64,000 bases of DNA from Nepenthes gracilis. Taxonomy: Eukaryota > Streptophyta > Magnoliopsida > Caryophyllales > Nepenthaceae. The position numbers and the translations under genes are program-made. The notes under the pieces were generated by a model, which was given only the letters and a program-made list of their open reading frames with translations, was not told where the DNA came from and made no database searches. The stretch spans positions 10,170,308 to 10,234,307 of the forward strand of contig BSYO01000020.1 of assembly GCA_033239525.1 (NCBI GenBank). Direction: 5' to 3'. Of the stretch, positions 45,782-56,599 are shown one piece after another. Each line of letters starts with the position of its first letter. The first letter of the stretch is position 1.

Positions 45782-46628
45782 TGTTGCGTTACGGATCTTG
45801 GGTCCAAGCAACACAAATGAGTTGGGATGATTCGAGGTGAACGAATGCAAAATGATGAAATGACGAGTTAGAGTAGTAGAGATTGAACAGGAGTTTTGCA
45901 GGGGAAACCTCCTCTTGAATGAGGAGGGAAAACCACGAGGTGAGCCTGGCAAAATTTCACTATGAGCACGTTGGGTTACAAAATCAATACAAGGCCGAGA
46001 GCTTTTTCTAAGTTGGCCCCTTAGTGTCCGAGTGATTTCTCTTGTTCGCAAGGCGTCGATCCCCGAAAACCAATCTGAAAGCTTAAGAGAATAAGAGAGA
46101 AGGGATCGAAGCCCGAGAGAGAGAGTTTTCTTCGTAGGAGGCTTGAGGTTTTATAGGCGGTAATAATGCCGTTGGTAGGGTGCTGTGGCTGGCATCAATC
46201 TGGCGACACGTGCTGCAACGCCGATGCGCGGTGCACGGAGTGAATCTCGGCCCGTTCGATCCGTTCCGTGCCGTGAATGTCGCAGCGGTGACAGGATGTG
46301 GTGTCGCCGGGCGGTGGTAGTGCGCTGCATCAGACTGTCCAGCGTTTCTCGTTTAGGGGTTTGTTAGGAGCAGGGCATTCCGGACGTCTGGGAGTCCTCG
46401 TACCTTGCGAAGATTTTCTTCGTGGGCGAGTCCTTGTACCCTTGCTAGGTCCCAGTTTTTCATGGCGCGTGGTCACGCGCCCGGAGAACTAGCACATTTG
46501 CCTTTGCATTCTTCGCGCCTCAAAATGTTCTCGGACTCTTTTCGGGTACGTCCGAGCGCTCAGATTCTGGGCCACTTGGGCCAAGTATTTTCCCACCCGA
46601 TTGGGGACCCTGGGTACTGGACCCAACA
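45782..46628 (-). repeat. 5' LTR of B1
   Basis: 847 bp, element strand from TGTTGGGTCC at 46628 to AACGCAACA at 45782. The TATA box (minus-strand TATAAAA) is at 46149-46155. AGTTG follows at 46629-46633. Confidence 0.88.
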
Positions 46629-46633
46629 AGTTG

Positions 46634-47029
46634 TAATTTCAAAATCGTCTCTATCTAATACTCAGTGATAATCCCATAAATCATGACCGGTGTGTACAAT
46701 ATCTCTTCAATTTAAAGTCAATAAAACATATGAGTGAGTAAAATGTCTAATAAATAAATATAATCGGTAACATAATAATACAAATAAGTATGTTGGACCA
46801 TAATATTAAATGCATAAAAACTAATAAAAATATACAGCATACCAATAACTGTCTAAAACTTAACGATATGTTGTATCCACTGTTCAAATATTATAAGAAT
46901 AACCGAATATCAAAAATATGTTAGGGATTCCACCAAATCTAATCATTGACTTAATATAAGGTTATCACTATATGAGATAATGATAATTTTTTTGGACCTT
47001 ATTTTACCACAATGAACCAAAACTATGTA
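46634..47029. other. AT-rich DNA ending in a partial satellite unit
   Basis: No gene. The last 80-90 bp (TATCACTATATGAGATAAT, ACCACAATGAACCAAAACTA) match the end of the 185-bp units at 48151-48636, so the satellite originally continued across the TRIM insertion point. Confidence 0.55.
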
Positions 47030-47034
47030 TTTAC

Positions 47035-48150
47035 TGTAACGCCTCCGACGCACCCGCATGTAGATATTGTCCGCTTTGACTTGGGAGAATTTCGCGGTAT
47101 CTCCAGCCTGCAGGTTGAGGCATGGGAGAATTTCACGGCGTCCCCAACTTACAGGCCACACGGTTTTGTTCTTGACAGACGGAGTTCATCGCCCTCAAAA
47201 CGCGTCTATAAGGGGGGAGGTGTCCACGCCGTTATAAGGACGCTTTGTTCCCCTCCCCCAATCCAATGTGGGACACTACCACCCACCCCGAAGCCGAAGG
47301 CGTCGCTGGCGGCACACCGAGGCCGGGTCCCACTCGATACCATTTGTAACGTCCCCGACGCACCCGCATGTAGATATTGTCCGCTTTGACCTGGGAGAAC
47401 TTCGCGGCGTCTCCAACCTACAGGCTTCACGGTTTTGTTCCTGGCGAACCCTCCACAAGCTCCCAGAATGTGTCTCCTAGAGTGGCACAGCGGCAGCACA
47501 GCGTGGTGAAATATTGTCCTATTTGACCTGGGGAACTTCATGGTGTCTCAAACCAAACACAGGCCTCAAGGTTTTCTCCTAGCGAACCCCCCACGGGCTC
47601 CCACATTAGATTGGGGGAGAAAAATGAAGCGTCCTTATAAGGGCGTGGACACCTCCCCCCTTGTAGACGCGTTTGGGGGGCGGTGGATTCCGTCTGTCAG
47701 GAACAAAACCGTGAGCCCTGTAGGTTGGGGATGCCGTGAAATTCTCCCAGGCTTCGGCCTGTAGGTTGGAGACGCCGCGACGTTCTCCCAGGTCAAAGCG
47801 GACAATATCTACATGTCGGTGCGCCGGGAACGTTACAAATGGTATCAGAGCCTGGACCCGATTCAGTGTGCCAGCGATGACACTGGGCCTCCAAGGGGGT
47901 AGACTGTAGTGTCCCACATTGGATTGGGGGAGGGGAACGAAGCGTCCTTATAAGGGCGTGGACACCTCCCCCCTTGTAAACGCGTTTTGAGGGCGGTGGA
48001 TTCCGTCTGCCAGGAACAAAACCATCAGGCCTGTAGGTTGGGGACGTCATGAAGTTCTCCCAGACCTCGGCCTGTAGGCTGGAGACGCCGCGAAATCCTC
48101 CCAGGTCAAAGCGGACAATATCTACATACGGGTGCGTCGGAGACGTTACA
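47035..48150. mobile_element. Head-to-head pair of TRIM retrotransposons forming a palindrome
   Basis: The left half is a minus-strand TRIM: LTR 47035-47281, short internal 47282-47344, LTR from 47345 to about 47590. The right half is a plus-strand TRIM: LTR about 47594-47837, internal 47838-47904, LTR 47905-48150. Both have TGGTATC at the LTR edge, the primer site for initiator tRNA-Met, and a G-rich polypurine tract. There is no coding capacity. One 5-bp duplication, TTTAC (47030-47034 and 48151-48155), flanks the whole pair. The central part (about 47440-47590) contains rearranged LTR fragments. Confidence 0.8.
47840..47852 (+). promoter_or_regulatory. Primer-binding site of the plus-strand TRIM
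   Basis: TGGTATCAGAGCC, complementary to the 3' end of plant initiator tRNA-Met, three bases after the LTR end GTTACA. The minus-strand copy (47342-47336) keeps only TGGTATC and then diverges. Confidence 0.85.
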
Positions 48151-48636
48151 TTTACGTCCCCAATTGTTGAATAAATATCATGAGGTAATCGGGTATCTAT
48201 GGTATTCTTACTTCTTCTACAATCTTTCAAATGCTATACGCGTATTATATTCACACCATCTATATAATGTTACCATTGTACGGGATAATAATAATTTTTT
48301 TAGATCTTATTTTACCACAATAAACCAAAGCTATGTACTTACGTTCCCAATGATTAGATAAATACCATGAGGTAATCGGATATTCATGGTATTCTCATTA
48401 CTTCCATAACATTTCAAAAGCTATACGTATATTATGTTCATACCATCTATATAAGGTCACCACTGTATGAGATATTAATAATTATTAAATTTTTTTTACC
48501 ACAATGAACCAAAATTGTGTATTTACGTCCCCAATGGTTAGATAAACATCATGAGATAATCGGGTATCTATGATATTCTTACTACTTTTATAACCTCTCA
48601 AAAGCTATATGCATATTATGTTCATACCATCTATAA
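48151..48636. repeat. Tandem repeat of about 185 bp
   Basis: Unit starts (TTACGT.CCCAAT) are at 48152, 48339 and 48523, giving periods of 187 and 184 bp. The third unit is cut at about 48636. Each unit has TCATGAGGTAATCGGGTATC, CATACCATCTATA and ACCACAATGAACCAAA. No coding capacity. The TRIM pair sits in a preceding unit. Confidence 0.85.
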
Positions 48637-49625
48637 TGCCCATTGCCACTGATGTTCTTGATATCATTTTCTATAAAAGTCACTGAATTATAAATGTCCC
48701 TCTAAAGATTAATGACCTCAATATTCAAAATAAAATGCGTATCGAACTATTATAATATCTCACGAACTCTCATTTGTTCGGATAATTTAGAGTCTTCATA
48801 GACTCTCATTTACTTATTCATGGAATACCAACAAAATATATATATGTGGTCTAAATCAACACAGAAGTCAAATATCATGGCAATAAAAAAATTTAAGAAA
48901 GAATCTGAATATTTGCCCAACACTTTTGATATTTTATTCGATCTTCACTGCTTCTGCAGGTATACCAAATCTTATTTCTAAAGTTATAAAATGTCTTTTA
49001 GTTCGTCGTTACCGAACAAACTTGTAATTACCCATTTTATTTAATTATCTAACTGATTTCACAAGGGTCCAATCAAAATGATAGAATACCCTTAATAGTT
49101 TTCATTAAACCAACTTACAATCTAAAATATATATTCATATTACACACACAATTGAGAGAATATATACCATACTTTCATATATGTACCTATCAATGTGGAT
49201 ACCAAAATTTATCCATACATTTGTATTTAAATTTAAAAAAAATACCTCGATTTACATAAATATATACACACACAATAACACCCGTATAAACCTATAAATT
49301 ATTTTTATTATACACTCTTCGATATATATGTATATATATATATGCCCAAGTATAAACATAAATATATATACATATGCCACTTTTAATTTCCAGATTTAGT
49401 AGTAAATAGCCGTTAACATATTTAAATAAGTTATTTTTAAAATTAATATTATATAATTAAGTTAAATAATTTTAAAAAAAATTAAGATATATTCCTGAAG
49501 TAAAATATTTTTATATACAAATTAGTAAACCTGATTTTAATTAATTATTTTAAAATTAGATATAAACATTATAATCAAATATATTATTTAAATTATTATT
49601 CACACCGCCGTGTAAATAATAATCG
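48637..49625. other. AT-rich DNA, no gene recognised
   Basis: Very AT-rich, with TA-rich microsatellite stretches near 49260-49370. No open frame of note. Element B2 is inserted at its right end. Confidence 0.5.
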
Positions 49626-49630
49626 TGTGT

Positions 49631-50481
49631 TGTTGGGTCCAGTACCCAGGGTCCCCAATCGGGTGGGAAAATACTTGGCCCAAGTGGCCCAGAATCTGAG
49701 CGCTCGGACGTACCCGAAAAGAGTCCGAGAACATTTTGAGGCGCGAAGAATGCAAAGGCAACAGAAGCTTAGTTCTCCGGGCGCGTGACCACGCGCCATG
49801 AAATCCGCGGACCTAGCAAGGGTACAAGGACTCGCCCACAGAAGAAAATCTTCGCAAGGTACGAGGACTCCCCAGGACGTCCGGGAATGCCAGCTCAGCT
49901 AACAAACCCCTGCAGAAACGCGTACAGTCTGCAGCGCACTACCACTTGCCCGGCCGACACCGATGATCTGTCACCGCCGTCTCGACATTCCCGCGACGGA
50001 ACGGATCGAACGGCCGAGATTCACTCCGCACAGGCGCATCGACGTTGCGAGCACGTGTCACGGTCGGTGGCTGGCACCCTACAAGTTAACGGCATTATTA
50101 TTGCCTATAAAACCTCAAGCCTCCTGAAGAAAACTCTCTCTCCGGGCTTCGATCCCTTCTCTCTTATTCTCTTAAGCTTTTGATTGGTTTTCGGTGATCG
50201 ACGCCTGCATGTAACGGTAGAAATCACTCGGACACACGAAGGGGCCAACTTAGAAAAAGCTCTCGGCCTTGTATTGATTTTGTAACCCAACGTGCTCATA
50301 GTGAAATTTTGCAGGCTCGGCCTCGTGGTTTTCCCTCCTCATTCAAGAGGGGGTTTCCACGTAAAACTCCGGTGTTCAATCTCTACTACTCTAACTCGTC
50401 ATTTCATCATTTTGCATTCGTTTCACCCTGAATCATCCCAACTCATTTGTGTTGCTTGGACCCAAGATCCGTAACGCAACA
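49631..50481 (+). repeat. 5' LTR of B2
   Basis: 851 bp. The TATA box is TATAAAA at 50106-50112 in the context ATTGCCTATAAAACCTC. Transcription would start about 30 bp downstream. It ends CGCAACA before the primer site TTGGCGCCGTCTGTGG (50482-50497). Confidence 0.9.
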
Positions 50482-50497
50482 TTGGCGCCGTCTGTGG
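50482..50497 (+). promoter_or_regulatory. Primer-binding site of B2
   Basis: TTGGCGCCGTCTGTGG directly follows the LTR. The TGGCGCCG core fits the 3' end of tRNA-Asp; the rest is the usual Tat-type sequence and does not extend that match. The leader runs 82 bp to the gag ATG at 50580. Confidence 0.75.
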
Positions 50498-50579
50498 AAG
50501 GGGACAAAAAGTCAACTTCTCACCTTCTTAGATCACGTTTAACCACACGTCGCAAACATTTACTTCCAAGCATCATAAC

Positions 50580-52087
50580 ATGGTGAGCACCGGAGCGCAG
50601 TGCAAGCGCACCTTTGGGAGCCACTACTCGACACAGCGGGAGGATGCCCCAAAGCCCGTGCGGGCATCGAAAACCATCCGGATCCGGTCGTAAGGGATTT
50701 GGCGACCAAAATGGACGACATATCCAAGGCCGTCTTGCCCTCGCGCAAGGGAAGACGAGAGAGCGAGGGGAGCGCTTCCCTCGGGGCTCCCGCGTAAACA
50801 TCCGTAAAGCGGAGGAAGGAGGCGCGAGCGCGGTCAGTGGCGCCGCCGGCAAGAGCCACCAAGAACCCAGGTGGCCTCAAGTGGCAGGATCCCTCGAGCC
50901 CTGGAGGATCGTCTTGGTCCCCGGTCTCAGGGACATCAGGAAAATCACGCCCGAGAGGCGACGCACGCGCGGGGGTCAAGAAGGACCCCCGAGAGACTGG
51001 CAAACCACCAGCCTAACGAACTGAGGCACCTCCTCAACGCAAGGAGGACGACAGCTCCACCCCATGTGGAGGAGAGATTGGAAAAAGTCTGGAATCGAGT
51101 CTTTGGAGAAAGCAGCGGGGCGAGCGTCCCGCAATCTCCATTCACAGCAAACGTCAAGTCGAGGGTGCTCCCCTCGAAGTTTAAAATGCCCAGCCTAGAG
51201 GCATACGACGGAAGTGCCGACCCCATGGACCACCTGAATATGTTTCGGGAGCACTTAAGCCTTCAGGGGCTTGATGAGACGGCAATGTGCCAGTGCTTCC
51301 CCTTAACATTGAAAGGGGACGCCAGAGTTTGGTTCTACTGATGCCCTGAGCTCATTAACACCGGGCGAATCATGGCGCGGCAAGCGTTCTGTCCCCGTTT
51401 CGCCTCGACAGTAGAGAAGCAGCCGTGGCATCTCACCGCGTGAAGCGGAAGCCGGGAAGCCCGAGAAGCTTCTGGCTGGTTTGTGTCCGAGGCCGCTGAT
51501 ACCCAAGCCGTCGATGGCGTGAAGTCAACGCCTTCTGTCGGCCTCGAGGGGGTTCCTTCTTCAAGCACCTTATCCATAAGGGCCCCGTACTTTTGAAGAG
51601 GCCGAGTCCATAGCAAGGGCCTATATTGCGGGCAGAGGAGGCTAACGAAGCAAAACGCCCGGCAAGAAGGATGAGACTACCGCCCGAGGACGAGGTAGTG
51701 AAGAGGAAGGCCGGGGACTATCGCATCCCCGTTCGTGGCAAGGCATCAAAAGCACCACAAGCCCGAGATGCACACGTGAGACGTTCCCCCAACACGTCTC
51801 ACTCCCTTGAACGACACGCGGACAAACGCGTCCGATGCAAATTCGAGGGAAAAGTTCGTGAAATGGCCCATGCCATTGAAGAATCCGGGAGGTGGAGACC
51901 AAAATCTTGTGATTTCCATCATTTGCGGAGGCCACCTCATCAAGAGGCGCAAATCTCTGCAGCGGGAGATCAAGACACGATAAAGAGGGGACACCTCAAC
52001 CGCTTCCCGCAGATCCGGCGATCCTCGGGGGGCGTAATGGTCGGAGGCACAGATCCTCCGAGGAATGGGGTGGCGGCGGAGTTATAA
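50580..52087 (+). pseudogene. gag: gag of B2
   Basis: ATG 50580 (MVSTGAQCK). After shifts, the frame 50871-51341 holds the gag core: LEKVWNRVFGES, MPSLEAYDGSADPMDHLNMF and CQCFPLTLKGDARVWFY, then a stop. 51626-52087 holds the C-terminal part with AEEANEAKRP, a basic region and CDFHH in place of the C.FH...GH nucleic-acid-binding motif, whose second half is shifted. Domain content and order fit a Tat gag of about 500 residues. At least three frame breaks. Confidence 0.75.
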
Positions 52088-52089
52088 AC

Positions 52090-52788
52090 ATGGTGTCCAC
52101 ACGGCCGGCGAGAGATGGAGGAAGAGAGCATGGAGCATCAAAGAGACCTCGACCAGTCCCCGAGGACGAAGTCATCTACTTTGGTAAGGACGACATGTCT
52201 CATGTAACTTCACCCCACGACCCTTTAGTCAGAATCGCACTCGTCTCGAATGGGACGAACGACTTCCATCTGAAACGCGTTTTTGTTGATAATGGAAGTT
52301 CAAGGAATTTGCTTTATCTCGACGCCTACTATAAGTTAGGATTAAAAAGAGACCAAATGAAGGCTCCAGAGGGGCCGCTGTACGGACTCGATAACGAGTC
52401 AGTCCCAGTTCAGGGCATTGTACAGCTGGAGGTCACCTTGGGGACGTATCCGAGGACTGCGTCAAAAGTCCTCACCTTCCTGGTGGTGGACCTCCCGTCC
52501 GTTTATAATGCAATCCTCGGACGTCCCTGTCTGACCACTTTTGGAGCCGTGACCTCCATCCCGCATCTCAAGATGAAATTTCCAACTAAATTTGGCGTCG
52601 GGGAAGTCTTGGGCGAGCAGTCCGTGGGGAGAACATGTTACCTGTCACAGGTCACACGAACCCCCCTTCCCCAACCAATGGAAGATCTCGACCTCAGGGA
52701 CGAGACGACTCTCCAACAAGCACAGGCTGGTGAGCCTACCGATCGGATCCGATTGGATCCCGAGGACCCCGAGAGGTGCGCCCGATAG
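52090..52788 (+). CDS. pol: Aspartic protease domain of B2 (232-codon open frame)
   Basis: The open frame covers the protease and its flanks: RPVPEDEVIYFGKDDMSHV, the catalytic box RVFVDNGSSRNLLYLD at about residues 67-82 (Asp kept; DNGS where DTGS or DGGS is usual), GPLYGLDNESVPVQGIVQLE, VVDLPSVYNAILGRP (flap side and the hydrophobic-G motif), and FPTKFGVGEVLGEQSVG. It would mature the Gag-Pol polyprotein and was probably part of a longer frame. The ATG at 52090 is simply the first in this open stretch and need not be a real start. Confidence 0.8.
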   Translation: MVSTRPARDGGREHGASKRPRPVPEDEVIYFGKDDMSHVTSPHDPLVRIALVSNGTNDFHLKRVFVDNGSSRNLLYLDAYYKLGLKRDQMKAPEGPLYGLDNESVPVQGIVQLEVTLGTYPRTASKVLTFLVVDLPSVYNAILGRPCLTTFGAVTSIPHLKMKFPTKFGVGEVLGEQSVGRTCYLSQVTRTPLPQPMEDLDLRDETTLQQAQAGEPTDRIRLDPEDPERCAR

Positions 52789-52799
52789 GAAGCTCTCTC

Positions 52800-53817
52800 A
52801 CCGAGTCCGTCCGAGAAACCCCTTACGACGCTCCTAAGGGAGAACGCGGACATCTTTGCTTGGTCCCGGCCGACATGCCGGGATTTCCCGAAATCATAAC
52901 CCCAGGCGGGCGTGGATCCCCACCACAAGCTTTGTTAGACAAAAGCGCAGAACTATTCAACGGAAAAGCCGATTGCTATCCGAGAAGAAGTGAAGAAGCT
53001 CTGGACGCTGGGTTCATCCGAGAGGTGCGATGCCGGACCGGCTCTCCAACGTAGTAATGGTGAAGAAGAGCAATGGGAAGTGGAGGATGTGCGTGGACTT
53101 CACCGACCTCAACAAGGCTGTCCGAAAGACAGCTTTCCACTCCCGGGGTGGACCGGCCGGTGGACTCGACCCAGCTGCTACGAGTTGCTTAGCTTCATGG
53201 ACGCGTACTCGGATATAGCCGAGATCAAGATGCATGAGAGGGACGAGGAGCATACATCGTTCATGACCACCGTGGAACGTCTTGTATTAAGGTGATGCCC
53301 TTCGACTTAAGAACGCAGCAGCAACATACCGGCTAGTCAACAAGATCTTCGAAAGCTAGATTGGCGAGGAACGTGAAGTCTACGTTGACGACATGCTCGT
53401 CCAGCACCGTCGGTGGAAGTCATGTGAAGACCTAGTGAGACCTTCCGAGTGCTCGGAGCGCACGGAATGAAGGCGAACCCCGGCAAGTGCACCTTTGGGG
53501 TGTCGTCGGGAAGTTCCTCGGTTTCATAGTGTCACAACGAGGAATCGAGGCGAACCTTAAAAGATCCAGGCCATCTTGGACATGAAGTCCCCTCGGACCG
53601 TGAGGGACGTCCAGAGGCTCACGGGACGAGTGGCAGCCCTCTCCCGTTTCCTAGCCAAATCAGCTGAGAAGCATCTTTGCCATTTTCAAGGCACTCGGGG
53701 ACCGAAAACCCAAGGGTTTCATTTGGAACAGTGAGTGCGAAGAAGCGTTAGGGGCTCAAGGCGTACTTAGCCAATCCACCTCTCCTGGCCTCCCCACTAC
53801 CAGGAGAGGAACTCTAT
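52800..53817 (+). pseudogene. pol: Reverse transcriptase of B2, frameshifted but active-site box present
   Basis: Pieces in three frames: KADCYPRRSEEALDAGFIRE, VVMVKKSNGKWRMCVDFTDL, CYELLSFMDAYSDIAEIKMH with the first catalytic Asp, and EVYVDDMLV at 53375-53402 with both Asp intact. Then KANPGKCTFG, FLGFIVSQRGIEANL and LTGRVAALSRFLA follow. All key motifs exist; the lesions are short indels. Confidence 0.8.
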
Positions 53818-54233
53818 TTGTACCTGTCAGTGACCGACCGAGCACTGGGGTCGGTCCTGGTGAGGCAACATCAAGGAGATCAGCAGCCGGTATATTACGT
53901 CAGCAAGACGCTGGCTGATTCAGAGACCCGGTATCCGCATGCCGAGAAGGTAGCGTTAACACTGGTGTACTCAGCTAGGAAGCTGAGACCTTACTTCCAG
54001 GCTCACAAGATCGTGGTGCTGACCGACCAGCCACTAAGAACCATTTTGCAAAAGCCCGAGGTCTCCGGGCGACTGATCAAGTGGGCTATCGAGCTCGGTG
54101 AATTCGATATCGAGTTCAGGCGCCGCCATAAAGGGCCGTGCCCTTGCGGACTTTATGGTAGAAACAATGCACATCAAGACGAGGACATCGCCCGGCGGCG
54201 GGGTCAAGAAGAAATTCATTCCAAAGATGGACT
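53818..54233 (+). pseudogene. pol: RNase H (Ty3-type) of B2
   Basis: The frame 53818-54258 begins MYLSVTDRALGSVLVRQHQG (first catalytic Asp region) and continues YYVSKTLADSETRYPHAEKV, YSARKLRPYFQAH, LTDQPLRTILQKPEV and RLIKWAIELGEFDIEF. A short indel near 54120 shifts the C-terminal end out of frame. Confidence 0.8.
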
Positions 54234-54640
54234 ATGCACGTGGGCGGATCCTCCATGAAGGATGGGCTGGGCAGGAGTCATCCTACGAACTCCCATGGAT
54301 CACGAGATAAAGTACTCGGTGACCTTGGGGTTCCCGGCCACAAACAACGTAGCAGAGTACGAGGCCCTGCTCACAGGACTGCGGTTGGCAAAGGAGTGCT
54401 CGGCCAAGAGCCTGGTAGTCTATAGTGACTCCGAGCTTGTTGTCAACCAAGTCCTTGGAAACTTCAAGTCGTTGACACTCAGCTTTCCAAGTACCTCGCA
54501 AAAGCAAAGGAGTTGGCCTCGCGTTTCGAGAAGATCAAATTTGTGCACATTCTAAGGGAAGAAGACGAGAAGGCAGACACGTTGGCAAAGGCAGCAGCGG
54601 CCCGAGACCTAAGGCAGTACGACAAAGGAATGAGAGAAAT
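54234..54640 (+). pseudogene. pol: Second (archaeal-type) RNase H of B2
   Basis: Starts MHVGGSSMKDG, where B1 has MHVDGSS, so the first catalytic Asp is Gly here. After a shift: GWAGVILRTPMDHEIKYSV, NNVAEYEALLTGL (catalytic Glu) and VVYSDSELVVNQVLGNF (next Asp). The C-terminal LREEDEKADTLAKAA is in another frame. Diagnostic of the Tat lineage. Confidence 0.75.
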
Positions 54641-55935
54641 TCTGGAGCGACCCTCCATAGAAGAGCCAGAGGCCGAGGTCATGCAAGTGTCCGGGAATGA
54701 CACTTGGATGACCGCCTACTTGAGATACCTCACCAGTGGTGTTTTGCCCGAGGACTCCGCAGAAGCCGGAAAGGTGAGGAAGTCCGCGGGCTGGTACACC
54801 GTCATAGACGACCGACTATACCGTTTGGGTACGGCCCCCTATTTGAAGTGCCTTACCCCGAGGAGGGAGAGTACGCACTTCAAGAGGTGCATCTAGGAAT
54901 CTGTGGATCTCACATTGGGGGCAAGAACCTAGCATTCAAGATTATGCGGCAAGGGTATTATCACAACGATGAGGAGTGATGCCATGGACTTTGTGCGCAA
55001 GTGTGAAAACCCGAGGTCCACGGCGGTGTAAGCCACCACCTCACGTGAGCTTCAAGCATTACAATCTCCTTGGCCGTTTGCACGATGGGGACTCGACATC
55101 CTCGGACCATTTCCCATTGCGCCCGCTCAGAGAAAGTTCCTCATCGTTGGGATAGACTACTTCACCAAGTGGGTAGAAGCAACGCCACTGGCAAGGATAA
55201 CTGAGCGGAACGCGACCGAGTTCCTGCGGCAGAGTATCGTTTGCATGTTTGGGGTGCCCGAGAGCATCATCACGAGATAATGGGGACGAGATTCACCGGG
55301 AAGGCGTTTACTGTGCACTGTGCTAGCCTTAGAATCAATTTAATTCATACATCTGTGGCATATCCTCAGGCCAACGGCCAGGTAGAAGTCACGAACAGGA
55401 CCATCTTGCATGGGCTCAAGACCAAGCTGCTAGACTCCGGGGGCTCGTGGGTGGACGAGCTGCCATCCACCCTCTGGGCGTACAGGACAACGGCGAGGGA
55501 GCCTACGAGAGAGACCCCGTTCAGCCTGTGCTACGGGGTCGAGGCTGTCATACCACTAGAAGTGGGCCTCCCAAGCCTCCGAGTAGAACACTTCGACCCG
55601 AGCGTCAATGACCCACCGGCTCCGAGAGCACCTAGACTTCGGCCGAGGAAGCCCGAAACAAGGCACAACTTTGTGTGGCGATGTACCAAAGCCGAGTGGC
55701 CCGCTATTACAACAAGAAGGTAAAAGCGCGGCGAGTTCAAGTCGGAGACTTGGTGTTAAGAAGCATCGCGGCATGAGGAAAGAATGCCGGCGAAACAAGC
55801 TCTCTCCGATTGGGAAGGACCCTTCCCTGGTCTCAAAGAAGACTTCAAAATGGGGCGACAAGCTACGAACCCAAGAAGGTGGGCTAATCCCTCGTACATG
55901 GAATGCAAAGACACACCAAAAAAGTATTACGAAAG
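54641..55935 (+). pseudogene. pol: Integrase of B2, frameshifted
   Basis: Linker with VMQVSGNDTWMTAYLRYLTS (54513-54896), zinc region EVHLGICGSHIGGKNLAFKI, core start with FLIVGIDYFTKWVEATPL (first Asp), then ESIIT with a short insertion at the second Asp box (about 55270-55285), then INLIHTSVAYPQANGQVEVT with the catalytic Glu, and FSLCYGVEAVIPLEVGLPSL (55241-55723). The C-terminal fold SRVARYYNKKVKA and VQVGDLVLRSIA follows (55683-55780) in shifted frames. Confidence 0.8.
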
Positions 55936-55959
55936 TAGGGGGCAGGCAAGTCAAAATAA

Positions 55960-56480
55960 AACTTGGCGCCACCCGAGCTCCGGCCAGTCGGACCCAAGAG
56001 GTCGAGCAATAAAACTTGGCGCCAACCCGAGCGGCCCGGTCGGACCCAAGAGGTGAGGCACAAAAACGGGGCGCCAACCCGAGCGGCCCCGGCCGGGTCG
56101 GACCCAAGAGGTCGCAATAAAACTGGGCGCCTAACCCGAGCGGCCCGGTCGGACCCAAGAGGTCGTGCAATAAAACTTGGCGCCAAACCCGAGCCCCGGT
56201 GGTCGGACCCAAGAGGTCGCAATAAAACTTGGGCGCCAACCCGAGCGGCCCTGGGCGGGTCGGACCCAAGAGGTCGGCAATAAAACTTGGCGCTAACCCG
56301 AGCGGCCCACGGGTCGGACCCAAGAGGTCGAGCAATAAAACAGGCGCCAACCCGAGCGGCCCCGCAGGTCGGACCCATGAGGTCGGGCAACAAAACTTGG
56401 CGCCAACCCGAGCGGCCCGGCGGCCGGACCCATGAGGTCGTGCAATGAAACTCTCGGATCGACCGGCGGCCCAAGAGGTC
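55960..56480. repeat. Minisatellite of 50-60 bp between pol and antisense gene of B2
   Basis: About nine units of AATAAAACTTGGCGCCAACC, CGAGCGGCCC, GGTCGGACCCAAGAGGTCG, followed by an A20-type homopolymer (56481-56500). Most units carry the palindrome TTGGCGCCAA, which includes the TTGGCGCC core of the primer-binding site, and AATAAA. The long minus-strand frame 55556-56542 is read-through of the repeat, not a gene. Confidence 0.9.
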
Positions 56481-56550
56481 GAAAAAAAAAAAAAAAAAAA
56501 ACCAAGGCAAAGAAGAAAGAAGTGCAACAAGAGACTCAACAAAAGGCTTC

Positions 56551-56556
56551 TTTATT
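56551..56556 (-). terminator. Polyadenylation signal of the antisense gene of B2
   Basis: Minus-strand AATAAA in the same context as in B1 (GAAATAAAGAAGCC), between the last exon and the minisatellite. Confidence 0.55.
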
Positions 56557-56599
56557 TCATAAGTGTACAAAGAATACATGTACAAAGGAGAAAATAAAC

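Larger units (their letters stand above)
36339..46628 (-). mobile_element. Element B1: Tat-type Ty3/gypsy retrotransposon with an antisense gene
   Basis: Two similar LTRs (36339-37192 and 45782-46628) with TGTTG...CAACA ends are flanked by the 5-bp target duplication AGTTG (36334-36338 and 46629-46633). The minus strand carries the primer site, gag, protease, RT, RNase H, second RNase H and integrase. The plus strand carries the accessory gene between pol and the 3' LTR. It is the same family as B2, in opposite orientation. The intact target duplication says the ends are unrearranged. Frames are broken mostly by small indels. Confidence 0.9.

Noticed and set aside
55960..56480. Regular repeats that could suggest a CRISPR array
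   Set aside because: Units are contiguous tandem copies without unique spacers, in a plant retrotransposon.
55556..56542. 328-codon minus-strand frame, the longest in the window
   Set aside because: It traverses the 50-60 bp minisatellite and the antisense of the integrase C-terminus. Its composition mirrors the repeat.
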